Part shown: in pieces, positions 1 through 7,893 of the stretch
Layout: every line of letters starts with the position of its first letter
Numbering within the stretch: position 1 is the first letter of the stretch
From: SHXO01 sp964523885
GTDB lineage: Bacteria > Pseudomonadota > Gammaproteobacteria > Burkholderiales > SHXO01
DNA: 64,000 bases
Assembly (NCBI GenBank): GCA_964523885.1
Contig: CAZFYX010000087.1
Span: forward strand, 1-64,000
Direction of reading: 5' to 3'
Notes under the pieces: generated by a model
Databases searched by the model: none
The model's input: only the letters and a program-made list of their open reading frames with translations
Told to the model about the DNA's origin: nothing
Made by a program: the position numbers and the translations under genes

Positions 1-1262
1 AGGTCGAGGAACTGCAGGCCGCGGTTGGTGTACTTCTTCGCGATCGAGATCACCAGGCGCAGGTTGGCCTCGGTCATCTCGCGCTTGGCGCGGCGGGCCT
101 TGGCCTCGCCGGTGGACATCTGCTTGGCGATGTCCTTGAGATCCTTGATCGGGATGCCGACCTTCTTCTGCAGGTCGATCAGGCGCTGCTGGTGCTCCAT
201 GATCGCCGGCGCGAAGCGGGCCAGCGCGTCGCTGTAGGGCTTGCGCGAAGCCACTTCGCGGCGCACCCACTCGAGATCCTCCTCGTTGCCGGGGAACACC
301 TTGATGAAGTGCGCGCGCGGCATGCCCGCCTTCTCCACGCACAGCTCCATCACGGCGCGCTCGAACGCACGGACTTCATCCACCTGCTTGCGCACGCTGT
401 CGCACAGCGCCTCGATCTGCTTCGCGGAGAAGCGGATCATCATCAGCTCGCGCGAGATCTCTTCCTGCGCCTTGAGGTAGGGCTTGCTGCGCGAGCCGTT
501 GCGCTGCAGCGCCTTCATCCCCCTGACGTAGACCTGCGCGATGTTGTCGAACCGCTCCAGCGCGCCCTGCTTGAGGAGCATCAGGGTGGCGCTCGGCATG
601 CCGCCGCCGCCCTCCTCGTCGCCTTCCTCGGCTTCGAGCTCCTCCTCCATGGTCTCTTCCGGCACTTCCTCGCCGATGACCTCCTCGGCGTTGGGGTCGA
701 GCAGGCCGTCGACGATCTCGTCCACGCGCATCTCGTCCTTGCGCACGCGCTCGGCCAGTTCGAGGATCTCGGCGATCGTGGTCGGACAGGCTGAGATGGC
801 CTGGATCATGTGGCGCAGGCCGTCCTCGATGCGCTTGGCGATCTCGATCTCGCCCTCGCGCGTGAGCAGCTCGACCGAGCCCATCTCGCGCATGTACATC
901 CGCACCGGGTCAGTGGTGCGGCCGAACTCGGAGTCCACGGTTGACAGGGCGGCCTCGGCCTCCTCCGCCGCGTCCTCGTCCGGGACCGGGGTGGCGGTCT
1001 CGGTCATCAGCAGCGACTCGGTATCCGGTGCCTCGTCGTACACCTGGATGCCCATGTCGTTGATCATGCTGATGATGTTCTCGATCTGCTCGGCATCGAG
1101 CATATCGTCGGGCAGATGATCATTGATCTCGGCATAGGTCAGGTAGCCGCGCTCCTTCCCCAGCACGATGAGATTCTTCAGGCGCATCCGGCGCGCTTCC
1201 GCGTCGTAGGCCTGTGCCTCGACCCTCAACTCGACCTGCTTGACCTTGGGTTCCTTTGCCAT
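1..1262 (-). CDS. rpoD: RNA polymerase sigma-70 factor RpoD, 3' part outside window
   Basis: Primary (housekeeping) sigma factor that directs RNA polymerase to promoters. About 420 codons are present from the ATG at 1262. The N-terminus has the region 1.1-type start (MAKEPKVKQVELRVEAQ), region 1.2 with DPVRMYMREMG, an acidic Glu/Asp-rich stretch typical of the non-conserved region, and the beginning of region 2 (LRLVISIAKKYTNRGLQFLD) at the window edge. Regions 2.4 to 4 are missing only because the window ends. It lies downstream of dnaG on the same strand, the usual macromolecular-synthesis order, but a 124-base gap holds its own likely -10 element. The identification is firm. Confidence 0.97.
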   Translation of the reverse strand, partial: MAKEPKVKQVELRVEAQAYDAEARRMRLKNLIVLGKERGYLTYAEINDHLPDDMLDAEQIENIISMINDMGIQVYDEAPDTESLLMTETATPVPDEDAAEEAEAALSTVDSEFGRTTDPVRMYMREMGSVELLTREGEIEIAKRIEDGLRHMIQAISACPTTIAEILELAERVRKDEMRVDEIVDGLLDPNAEEVIGEEVPEETMEEELEAEEGDEEGGGGMPSATLMLLKQGALERFDNIAQVYVRGMKALQRNGSRSKPYLKAQEEISRELMMIRFSAKQIEALCDSVRKQVDEVRAFERAVMELCVEKAGMPRAHFIKVFPGNEEDLEWVRREVASRKPYSDALARFAPAIMEHQQRLIDLQKKVGIPIKDLKDIAKQMSTGEAKARRAKREMTEANLRLVISIAKKYTNRGLQFLD

Positions 1263-1301
1263 GACCGCCCTGATGTCTGTCCGCGCCGAACAAAACTCGG
1301 C

Positions 1302-1352
1302 ATTATAACTGTGTTTACGTCTCCTGTTACCGCTTTTTGACCGCTTTTCGAG
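1302..1352 (-). promoter_or_regulatory. Probable rpoD promoter with a duplicated upstream 9-mer
   Basis: Reading leftward, a perfect TATAAT (1302-1307) lies about 40 bases before the rpoD ATG. The hexamer 17 bases upstream (GTAACA) is a weak -35. Just upstream AAAAGCGGT occurs twice, 11 bases apart, between about 1329 and 1352. The -10 is seen directly; promoter activity and any role for the repeat are inferred. Confidence 0.5.
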
Positions 1353-1386
1353 CGCCGAGTGCCCCGGAACCGGACACCCGTCGCCC

Positions 1387-3159
1387 TCAGGACGCCAGCC
1401 GCGCCGCGCTCTTGCCCTGCAGGCTGCGGTAGCGCTCCCGCTCCTCCGGGGTGGCCTGACCTGCGATCACCCGGGGCTCGAGCAGCCGGCGCTCGGCCTC
1501 GTGCACCGCCTGCTCCATCTTGTGCCAGCCATCCAGGAACTCCTGCCGCAGGGCTTCCTCGCTGCCGGCGTCGGCATCGGTGACGTCGCGCTCCAGGTCC
1601 GCGGCCAGGCGCTCGAACGGCGTTCCCCGGAACTCCTCACTCAGACTGGCGAGCCCCCCCCCGCCCGCCATGGCACGCAGCAGGTGGGCGAGGAAAACCT
1701 GCTCCTCGGGTGAGCCCACCGTGGGTCCGAGCGTGCCCCCGCGCTCGAGCAGCTCGGCCTCGGCGACCTGCGCGAGCTGCGGGCGCAGCGCGAGAAGCCG
1801 AGCGAGGTTGCGGATCAGCGACGGCCGGCTGCGCGGCGTGGCCACCGGCCGGCTGGCCGGTGCGGCGCTGGCGTTGATGCCGAGCTGGGCGGTCACCTCG
1901 TCCTTGCCCAACCCGGTCAGCTGCGCGAGCTGGTCGCGCAGCATGATGCGCAAGATGGGAGCAGATATGCGCTGCACAAGCGGCCTGGCGTCCTGCAGGA
2001 ACTTGGCACGCCCCTCGGCCGTGGCCATGTCCACGTGGGAGGCCAGTTCCTTCAGGGCGAATGCCGACAGCGGCATCGCCTGGGCCGTCATTCGATCGAA
2101 GGCCTCGCGCCCCTCAGCCCGCACGTAGCTGTCGGGGTCGTGCTCGGCAGGCAGGAACAGGAACCGGACCTGCTTGCCGTCCTGTAGGTGCTCCAGTGCG
2201 TTCTCCAATGCGCGCCAGGCGGCTCGGCGCCCTGCCGCATCACCGTCGAAGCAGAACACCACCTCGTCGGTCTGCCGGAACAGCTTCTGCACGTGCCACG
2301 GGGTCGTGGCGGTGCCCAGTGTCGCAACCGCGTTGGTCACGCCGTACTGCGCCAGCGCCACGACGTCCATGTAACCCTCGACCACGATCACCCGCCCCGC
2401 CGCGCGCACACCCTGGCGCGCATGGAACAGCCCGTACAGCTCGTGGCCCTTCTCGAACAGCGGGGTCTCGGGCGAGTTCAGGTACTTGGGCTCGGATTTG
2501 TCCAGCACTCGGCCCCCGAAACCGATGATCTGGCCGCGCTGGCTGACGATCGGGAACATGATCCGGTCGCGGAAGCGGTCGTAGCGCTTGCCGTCATCGC
2601 CCTGGATCACGAGTCCTGCCGCTACCAGCGAACGGTCGGCGTAGTCGGCAAAGACACTGGCCAGCCCCTGCCAGCCGGCCGGCGCGTAGCCCAGGCCGAA
2701 GCGGGCCGCGATCTCGCCGGTGAGCCCACGTCCCTTCAGGTACGCGATGGCCCGCTCGGATTTCTTCAGTTCGGCCTTGTAGTAGGCCGCAGCCCGGTGC
2801 AACAGGTCCAGCAGCGCCTCGCTGGACTCAGTGCCGCCGCCACCCGCAGCTTCGGCACGCGGGGCACGCACCTCGGGCACCTGCATGCCGGCGCGCTGCG
2901 CCAGGTCCTTGACGGCCTCGACGAAGTTGAGCCCGCTGTATTCCATGAGGAAGCTGATCGCGGAGCCATGCGCACCGCAGCCGAAGCAGTGATAGAACTG
3001 CTTGGTGGGGCTCACCGTGAAGGACGGAGACTTCTCGTTGTGGAAGGGGCAGCAGGCGGTGAGGTTGGAGCCGGCCCGCTTGAGGGGAATGTGCGACTCG
3101 ATGACGTCGACGATGTCGACGCGGCTCAGGAGGTCCTGCACGAAAGACTTCGGAATCAT
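1387..3159 (-). CDS. dnaG: DNA primase DnaG
   Basis: Synthesises RNA primers for replication, acting with the replicative helicase. 590 aa, normal for the family. The N-terminal CHC2 zinc-finger region shows CPFHNEKSPSF and FHCFGCGA-like segments at about residues 35-65. The central TOPRIM catalytic domain shows VVEGYMDVVAL followed by FDGDAAGRRAAWRAL. The C-terminal third is the variable helicase-binding domain. I chose the ATG before IPKSFVQDLLSRVDIVDVI because this matches the usual primase N-terminus; an in-frame ATG 13 codons upstream is less likely. It sits between yqeY and rpoD on the same strand. Confidence 0.97.
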   Translation of the reverse strand: MIPKSFVQDLLSRVDIVDVIESHIPLKRAGSNLTACCPFHNEKSPSFTVSPTKQFYHCFGCGAHGSAISFLMEYSGLNFVEAVKDLAQRAGMQVPEVRAPRAEAAGGGGTESSEALLDLLHRAAAYYKAELKKSERAIAYLKGRGLTGEIAARFGLGYAPAGWQGLASVFADYADRSLVAAGLVIQGDDGKRYDRFRDRIMFPIVSQRGQIIGFGGRVLDKSEPKYLNSPETPLFEKGHELYGLFHARQGVRAAGRVIVVEGYMDVVALAQYGVTNAVATLGTATTPWHVQKLFRQTDEVVFCFDGDAAGRRAAWRALENALEHLQDGKQVRFLFLPAEHDPDSYVRAEGREAFDRMTAQAMPLSAFALKELASHVDMATAEGRAKFLQDARPLVQRISAPILRIMLRDQLAQLTGLGKDEVTAQLGINASAAPASRPVATPRSRPSLIRNLARLLALRPQLAQVAEAELLERGGTLGPTVGSPEEQVFLAHLLRAMAGGGGLASLSEEFRGTPFERLAADLERDVTDADAGSEEALRQEFLDGWHKMEQAVHEAERRLLEPRVIAGQATPEERERYRSLQGKSAARLAS

Positions 3160-3224
3160 CGAGTCGAAGCCCAGCTCCTGAATGGTACCGCCCGGCATCG
3201 GGGCCGGGGCGGCCAGTGCGACCG

Positions 3225-3230
3225 ATTATA
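3225..3230 (-). promoter_or_regulatory. Candidate -10 element before dnaG
   Basis: A perfect leftward TATAAT about 65 bases upstream of the dnaG ATG, in the gap after yqeY. The hexamer 17 bases further upstream (GCGAGC) does not match a -35 consensus, so this may be a weak or activated promoter. Confidence 0.35.
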
Positions 3231-3293
3231 GGTCAGATGCCGGGCGTGCTCGCCGGTGCCGGGCAGGCTGCGACCGGCCGGTGCGGTGCAGGC

Positions 3294-3740
3294 TCAGCGG
3301 GTCAGGCGCGCCTTGACCCGGGCCGACACCTTGCCCATGTCCGCCCGGCCCGCCAGCGCCGGCTTGAGCAGCGCCATGACCTTGCCCATGTCCTGGGGCC
3401 CCTGGGCGCCGGCCTGCGTGACCGCACCGTCGACCGCGGCATCGACCTCGGCATCAGACAGGGCCTGCGGCATGTAGGTCTGCAGCACCTCGACCTCGAA
3501 CTTCTCGGCGTCGGCCAGATCCTGCCGGCCGGCGGATTCGTACTGGCTGATCGAGTCACGACGCTGCTTGAGCATCTTCTCGATGACCGCCACGACGTCG
3601 GCGTCGCTCAAGGTGATGCGCTCGTCGACTTCGCGCTGCTTCATCGCGGCAAGCAGCAGGCGCAGCGCGGACAGGCGTGCGCTGTCCTTGCTGCGCATGG
3701 CGTTCTTCATGTCTTCGGTGATGCGGTCCTTGAGCGACAT
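3294..3740 (-). CDS. yqeY: GatB/YqeY domain protein
   Basis: 148-aa protein made only of the YqeY domain, which is related to the tRNA-binding C-terminal domain of the GatB amidotransferase subunit. Its cellular role is not established. The start MSLKDRITEDMKNAMR and the end MGKVMALLKPALAGRADMGKVSARVK are the family's conserved ends. An in-frame ATG 30 codons upstream would add an unrelated Pro/Ala-rich stretch and is rejected. It lies between rpsU and dnaG, its usual position in proteobacteria, and is probably cotranscribed with rpsU. Confidence 0.93.
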   Translation of the reverse strand: MSLKDRITEDMKNAMRSKDSARLSALRLLLAAMKQREVDERITLSDADVVAVIEKMLKQRRDSISQYESAGRQDLADAEKFEVEVLQTYMPQALSDAEVDAAVDGAVTQAGAQGPQDMGKVMALLKPALAGRADMGKVSARVKARLTR

Positions 3741-3849
3741 GGTTGACTCCAGGGTGGTGACGCCGACGGGATCCGGAACCGGGCCTGCAAAAGCAGCGAG
3801 GCGGCAGGATGACCCTGCCGCCTCGGGCATTCGGGGCGCCGCCGGGAAT

Positions 3850-4062
3850 CTAGTACAGCCGCGGGGGCAGCTGCTGGCTGCGCAGGCGCTTGAAGTGGCG
3901 CTTCACCGCCGCCGCGCGCTTGCGTTTGCGCTCGGCAGTGGGCTTCTCATAGAATTCACGTGCCCGCAGCTCGGTGAGCAGGCCGGTCTTCTCCACGGTG
4001 CGCTTGAAGCGGCGCATCGCGACTTCAAAGGGTTCGTTTTCCTTGACCCGAACAGTTGGCAT
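3850..4062 (-). CDS. rpsU: 30S ribosomal protein S21
   Basis: 70-aa basic small-subunit protein involved in translation initiation. Typical sequence: MPTVRVKENEPFEVAMRRFK at the N-terminus, a REFYEKPTAERKRKRAAAVKR segment and an Arg/Lys-rich tail. It is first in the leftward rpsU-yqeY-dnaG-rpoD group. A likely promoter lies about 165 bases upstream, giving a long leader. Identification is certain. Confidence 0.98.
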   Translation of the reverse strand: MPTVRVKENEPFEVAMRRFKRTVEKTGLLTELRAREFYEKPTAERKRKRAAAVKRHFKRLRSQQLPPRLY

Positions 4063-4225
4063 AGGAACCGCGTCTCTCCAAATCTCTGTCGTCGTGGGCC
4101 GCACCGCGCGGGGCTGAGCCGGCAATGCGGCAAGTCTGGGTGCCCGAACACCGCGGGAGCCTCTGCACAGCCCCGTAGGGGCAGACGCTGCAGCACCGGC
4201 GAGCGCAAATTCAGGCAAGCTGGAC

Positions 4226-4256
4226 AGTATAGCAGAGCTCCCGGGGGCGTTTGCAA
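4226..4256 (-). promoter_or_regulatory. Probable rpsU promoter
   Basis: Leftward TTGCAA (4251-4256), a 19-base spacer and TATACT (4226-4231). Spacing is slightly long but both hexamers are good. It lies in the divergent rpsU/tsaD region and would give rpsU a 5' leader of about 155 bases. Activity is inferred. Confidence 0.5.
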
Positions 4257-4288
4257 CCCCATCCCACCACCCTCACCCGAGCCTCCAA

Positions 4289-5332
4289 GTGCTGGTCCTG
4301 GGCATCGAATCCTCCTGCGACGAAACCGGCGTCGCCGTGTACCAGCTGCCGCGCGCCTCCGGGACGGCGCCGGGCGGCCGCATCCTGGGCCAGGCGCTGC
4401 ACTCGCAGACCGCCATGCACGGCGAGTACGGCGGGGTGGTGCCGGAGCTGGCGTCCCGCGACCACATCCGCCGGGTACTGCCGCTGACGCGCTCGGTGCT
4501 GGCGAGCGCCGGACTGCAGCTGAACGACCTTGACGGAATCGCGTACACCCTGGGTCCGGGTCTCGCGGGCGCCCTGCTTGTCGGCGCGAGCGTGGCAGCC
4601 GCCCTGGGTTATGCGCTGCGCATCCCCGTGGTCGGCATCCACCACCTCGAGGGACACCTGCTCTCGCCGCTGCTCAGCGCAGACCCGCCGGCGTTCCCCT
4701 TCGTGGCCCTGCTGGTATCCGGCGGGCACACGCAGCTCATGCAGGTCACCGCAGTGGGGCGCTACGAGCTCCTCGGCGAGACGATGGACGACGCCGCCGG
4801 CGAGGCGTTCGACAAGACCGCTCAGCTGCTGGGACTCGGGTATCCCGGCGGCCCCGCCGTGGCCGCGCTCGCGGCCCACGGCCGCCCGGGCCGCGTCCGG
4901 CTGCCCCGCCCGATGATGGCGGGCGCCAGCCTGGACTTCAGCTTCAGCGGCCTGAAGACCGCGGTGCTGCTCGCCTGCCAGGAACGCGGCGGTGACGAGT
5001 CGGCACGCGCGGACATCGCCGCCGAGTTCCAGGAGGCCGTGACGGATGTACTGGTGACCAAGGCCCTGCGCGCCTGCCAGGCGACCGGACTGGAGCGGCT
5101 GGTCGTCGCAGGCGGCGTCGGCGCGAACGCCCGCCTGCGCGAGCGGCTCACCGCCGCCGCACAGCACCAGGGCGTGGATGTGCATTTTCCCGAGCTCGCG
5201 CTGTGCACCGACAACGGCGCGATGATCGCCTTCGCCGGCGCACTGCGCCTGGTGCACGGCGGGCGGCGCGACTACACCTTCACCGTGCGTCCACGATGGG
5301 AGCTGGGAGAGTTGCCTGCCGCGCTACTCTAG
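4289..5332 (+). CDS. tsaD: tRNA N6-adenosine threonylcarbamoyltransferase TsaD
   Basis: Transfers the threonylcarbamoyl group to A37 of ANN-decoding tRNAs (t6A), with TsaB, TsaC and TsaE. 347 aa, typical length. Shows MLVLGIESSCDETG at the N-terminus, the metal-binding HHLEGH motif near residues 115-120, SGGHTQL, and GGVGANARLRERL near the C-terminus. The start is GTG at 4289; no ATG fits the family N-terminus and no strong Shine-Dalgarno is seen. It is divergent from rpsU, as in most proteobacteria, and its stop overlaps the stop of plsY by four bases on the other strand. Confidence 0.96.
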   Translation: MLVLGIESSCDETGVAVYQLPRASGTAPGGRILGQALHSQTAMHGEYGGVVPELASRDHIRRVLPLTRSVLASAGLQLNDLDGIAYTLGPGLAGALLVGASVAAALGYALRIPVVGIHHLEGHLLSPLLSADPPAFPFVALLVSGGHTQLMQVTAVGRYELLGETMDDAAGEAFDKTAQLLGLGYPGGPAVAALAAHGRPGRVRLPRPMMAGASLDFSFSGLKTAVLLACQERGGDESARADIAAEFQEAVTDVLVTKALRACQATGLERLVVAGGVGANARLRERLTAAAQHQGVDVHFPELALCTDNGAMIAFAGALRLVHGGRRDYTFTVRPRWELGELPAALL

Positions 5333-5949
5333 GCCTGCGGCGGTGCGGTCTTGCGCGCGCCGAGCCGGCTTTCCTGTCCGTCAAGCAGCCGGCGCACGTT
5401 CGCGCGATGGCGCCAGATGATCAGCAGCGCCATCACCGCCATCGAGAGCGCGATCCAGCCTGCGCCGAAGACTGCGGGAGTCGCGGCAGCGGCCGCCACC
5501 GCAGCCAGGATGCTGGCCAGCGAGACGTAGCGGGTCGCGAGCACGACGCCGAGGAATACCACGAGTGCGACCAGGGCCAGCCACCCGCTCAACCCCAGCA
5601 CCACGCCAAGGGCGGTGGCAACCCCTTTGCCGCCCTTGAAACCGAAGTACAAGGGGTAGAGATGCCCGATGAACGCACCCAGCGCAGCGCCGGCCAGCGC
5701 GGCCTCGCCCATGCCGAGCGAAGTCCCGAGCCAGCGCACGAGCAGAACCGGCACCGCACCCTTGGCCGCGTCACCGGCCAGCGTGGCGATGGCAGCCGCC
5801 TTCCTGCCGCTGCGCAGGACGTTGGTCGCCCCGGGGTTGCCCGAACCGTAGGTGCGCGGATCGGGCAGGCCGAACAGGCGGCTGGTGATCACGGCGAACG
5901 AGATCGACCCGATCAGGTACGCGGCGAGCACCGCGAGCAGGTTAGCCAT
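5329..5949 (-). CDS. plsY: Glycerol-3-phosphate acyltransferase PlsY
   Basis: Inner-membrane enzyme that acylates glycerol-3-phosphate from acyl-phosphate, the first step of phospholipid synthesis. 206 aa with about five hydrophobic segments. Family motifs are present: GSISFAVITSRLFGLPDPR, SGNPGATNVLRSGRKAAA and KGGKGVATALG. It converges on tsaD with a four-base tail overlap and diverges from folB with about 40 bases between starts. The C-terminal tail (LDGQESRLGARK) is hydrophilic. Confidence 0.95.
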   Translation of the reverse strand: MANLLAVLAAYLIGSISFAVITSRLFGLPDPRTYGSGNPGATNVLRSGRKAAAIATLAGDAAKGAVPVLLVRWLGTSLGMGEAALAGAALGAFIGHLYPLYFGFKGGKGVATALGVVLGLSGWLALVALVVFLGVVLATRYVSLASILAAVAAAAATPAVFGAGWIALSMAVMALLIIWRHRANVRRLLDGQESRLGARKTAPPQA

Positions 5950-5989
5950 CGTTGTATTCTACAATCCAATGTCCTTCAGCCAGGCGCGC

Positions 5990-6346
5990 ATGGACACCAT
6001 CTCCATCCAGGAATTCCGCGTCGACACCGTGGTCGGCTATTACGAATGGGAACGGCAGATGCCGCAGACCATCGAGCTCAACCTCGAGTTCGCGATTCCC
6101 GACAACCAGGCCGGGCGCAGTGACCGCATCCGCGACACCATCGACTACGGCGCCGTGGTGGAGCGCGTGCGCTGCACGCTCGCGGAAACGCGCTTCCTTC
6201 TGCTCGAGCGCGTGTGCGAGCACGTCAGCGACATCCTCCTCAACGAGTTCCACAGCCCGTGGGCCCGGGTGAGCGCCGCCAAGCTGGGCCTGATGCGCGG
6301 GGTGAAGCGGCTGGGGGTGACGATAGAAAGAGGCTCCAGGCTCTAG
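5990..6346 (+). CDS. folB: Dihydroneopterin aldolase FolB
   Basis: Cleaves 7,8-dihydroneopterin to 6-hydroxymethyl-dihydropterin in folate synthesis. 118 aa from the chosen ATG; MDTISIQEFRVDTVVGYYEWE matches the family N-terminus. An in-frame ATG at 5969 would add seven residues, but a TACAAT-like -10 at 5960-5965 puts transcription start near that codon. The Tyr-Glu-rich start, the DTIDYGAVVERV segment and the conserved VTIERG end are all visible. The last four codons and the TAG stop are formed by the first heptamers of a dispersed repeat, so the C-terminus appears cut short. Confidence 0.93.
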   Translation: MDTISIQEFRVDTVVGYYEWERQMPQTIELNLEFAIPDNQAGRSDRIRDTIDYGAVVERVRCTLAETRFLLLERVCEHVSDILLNEFHSPWARVSAAKLGLMRGVKRLGVTIERGSRL

Positions 6347-6424
6347 GCGCCAGACGCCAGGATCAGCACCGGCGCAACGCGCTGCGCCGTACTTCTGGCG
6401 TCTAGGGCCTGGAACCTAGAGCCT
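6331..6424. repeat. Heptamer inverted repeat, copy A (folB/xerD)
   Basis: Left arm of tandem 7-mers AGGCTCC, AGGCTCT, AGGCGCC, AGACGCC (6331-6358), about 38 bases of spacer, then an inverted right arm reading AGGCTCT, AGGTTCC, AGGCCCT, AGACGCC on the minus strand (6397-6424). The left arm supplies the folB stop codon. The same construction occurs at 20488-20576, 24702-24739 and 35252-35391, so this is a dispersed family. Mechanism and function are unknown. Confidence 0.8.
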
Positions 6425-6469
6425 GCGCGGATAGTGCCCGCGCGCTTCGCGTGCGGGCACTATCCGCGC
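6425..6469. terminator. 17-bp perfect hairpin between folB and xerD
   Basis: GCGCGGATAGTGCCCGC (6425-6441) pairs perfectly with 6453-6469 around an 11-base loop. It directly follows repeat copy A and contains the TAG stop of xerD. It has no U-tract, so it is either a bidirectional terminator-like structure or an mRNA 3'-end stabiliser for the convergent folB and xerD transcripts. Confidence 0.55.
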
Positions 6470-7356
6470 GGGTGATGCTTCGCGTGCAGCTGCTTGAGCC
6501 GTTCGCGTGCCACGTGGGTGTAGATCTGCGTGGTGGAGATGTCGGCGTGGCCGAGGAGCAGCTGCACCACGCGCAGGTCGGCGCCGTGGTTGAGCAGGTG
6601 CGTGGCGAAGGCGTGCCGCAGCGTGTGCGGGGAGATGTTCGCCGGGATGCCCGCGCGGCGCGCGTAGCGCTTGATCAGCTGCCAGAACGCCTCGCGCGTC
6701 ATGGGGCCCCCGCGCCGGGTGACGAACAGCGCGGCGCTCGAACGGCCTTCGAGCAGCAGCGGACGGGCCTCGCGCACGTAGTGCCGAACCGCGTCGAGGG
6801 CCTGCTCTCCGACCGGCACGAGGCGCTCCTTCGCACCCTTGCCCAGGATGCGCACCACGCCCATGGCGTCGGACAGCTGTGCGCTCTGCAGCGACACCAG
6901 CTCGGAAACGCGCAGCCCGGACGCGTAAAGCACCTCGAGCATCGCCAGGTCGCGCAGCCCCAGCGGGGTCCGGACGTCCGGCGCCCCGAGCAGGGCGTCC
7001 ACGTCGGCTTCGGTCAGGCTCTTCGGCAGCGGCCGGACCCGCTTGGGTGCCTCGATCCTGAGCGTGGGGTCGCCCTCCACCCGGCTGTTCCGCAGCTGGT
7101 ACTGGTAGAAGCGGCGCAGGCTCGACAGCAGCCGCGCCGCCGAGGACGGCTTGGTCTTCGGATAGCGATGTGCGAGGTAGCCTGCGAGATCCTCGTGCTT
7201 CGCGTCGAGCAGGGTCTTGCCGCGCGCGGTCCGCAGCCATGCCGCGAACAGGCGCAGGTCGCGACGGTAACTGTCCAGCGTGTTGCGCGAGAGTCCATCC
7301 TCGAGCCACAGGCTGTCCGCGAACTCGTCGAGCAGGCTATCGGCGGGATCGGCCAT
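6460..7356 (-). CDS. xerD: Site-specific tyrosine recombinase XerD
   Basis: Resolves chromosome dimers at dif with XerC under FtsK control. 298 aa. The N-terminal SAM-like core-binding domain ends near residue 110. The catalytic residues appear in order: Arg in SGLRVSELVSL, Lys in GKGAKERLVP, His-x-x-Arg in HTLRHAFATHLL, His in LLGHADIST and the nucleophilic Tyr in TQIYTHV. This pattern and the short N-terminus fit XerD better than XerC. The last codons lie in a strong hairpin. Confidence 0.94.
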   Translation of the reverse strand: MADPADSLLDEFADSLWLEDGLSRNTLDSYRRDLRLFAAWLRTARGKTLLDAKHEDLAGYLAHRYPKTKPSSAARLLSSLRRFYQYQLRNSRVEGDPTLRIEAPKRVRPLPKSLTEADVDALLGAPDVRTPLGLRDLAMLEVLYASGLRVSELVSLQSAQLSDAMGVVRILGKGAKERLVPVGEQALDAVRHYVREARPLLLEGRSSAALFVTRRGGPMTREAFWQLIKRYARRAGIPANISPHTLRHAFATHLLNHGADLRVVQLLLGHADISTTQIYTHVARERLKQLHAKHHPRG

Positions 7357-7394
7357 GCCAGCGAAGTTGCTGCGTCATGCGGCGGATTCTAGGG

Positions 7395-7426
7395 GCAAAC
7401 AAAAACGGCGGCCATGGGCCGCCGTT
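7395..7426 (-). terminator. Rho-independent terminator of the rpsP-rplS operon
   Basis: A perfect 10-bp stem AACGGCGGCC (7404-7413) with GGCCGCCGTT (7417-7426) and a three-base loop. Read leftward it is followed by a T-rich run (TTTTTGTTTG), the form of an intrinsic terminator just after rplS. Confidence 0.85.
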
Positions 7427-7462
7427 CCTTGCACCGCGCCGGCGCGAAGCCGGCCGATGCAC

Positions 7463-7843
7463 CTACTCGATCGCGCCGGCCTTCTCGGCCGCGGAGAGCT
7501 TCTCGCGGATGCGCGCCGACTTGCCCGAACGGCCGCGCAGGTAATACAGCTTGGCCCGACGCACGTCGCCGCGCCGCTTGACCTCGATGCTCGCGATCAG
7601 CGGCGAGTAGGTCTGGAACGTGCGCTCGACACCCTCGCCCGAGGAGATCTTGCGCACGATGAACGAGGAGTTCAGCCCGCGGTTGCGCCGCGAGATGACC
7701 ACGCCCTCGTAGGCCTGCACGCGCTTGCGCTCGCCTTCGACCACGTTCACGTTCACCACCACGGTGTCGCCGGGCGCGAACGCCGGCACCTTCTTGCCCA
7801 GGCGGGCGATCTCTTCCTGCTCCAGCTTCGCGATCAGATCCAT
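7463..7843 (-). CDS. rplS: 50S ribosomal protein L19
   Basis: 126-aa large-subunit protein at the 30S-50S interface. Starts MDLIAKLEQEEIARLGKKVP, followed by FAPGDTVVVNVNVVEG, the conserved RVQAYEGVVISRRNRGLNS and FIVRKISSGEGVERTFQ. Last gene of the rpsP-rimM-trmD-rplS operon, 50 bases after trmD and followed by a clear terminator. Confidence 0.98.
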   Translation of the reverse strand: MDLIAKLEQEEIARLGKKVPAFAPGDTVVVNVNVVEGERKRVQAYEGVVISRRNRGLNSSFIVRKISSGEGVERTFQTYSPLIASIEVKRRGDVRRAKLYYLRGRSGKSARIREKLSAAEKAGAIE

Positions 7844-7893
7844 TCTTCGAACTCCTGCAAATTTGCTGCTGCGTCCAGGCGGGCCCGCTGCCT

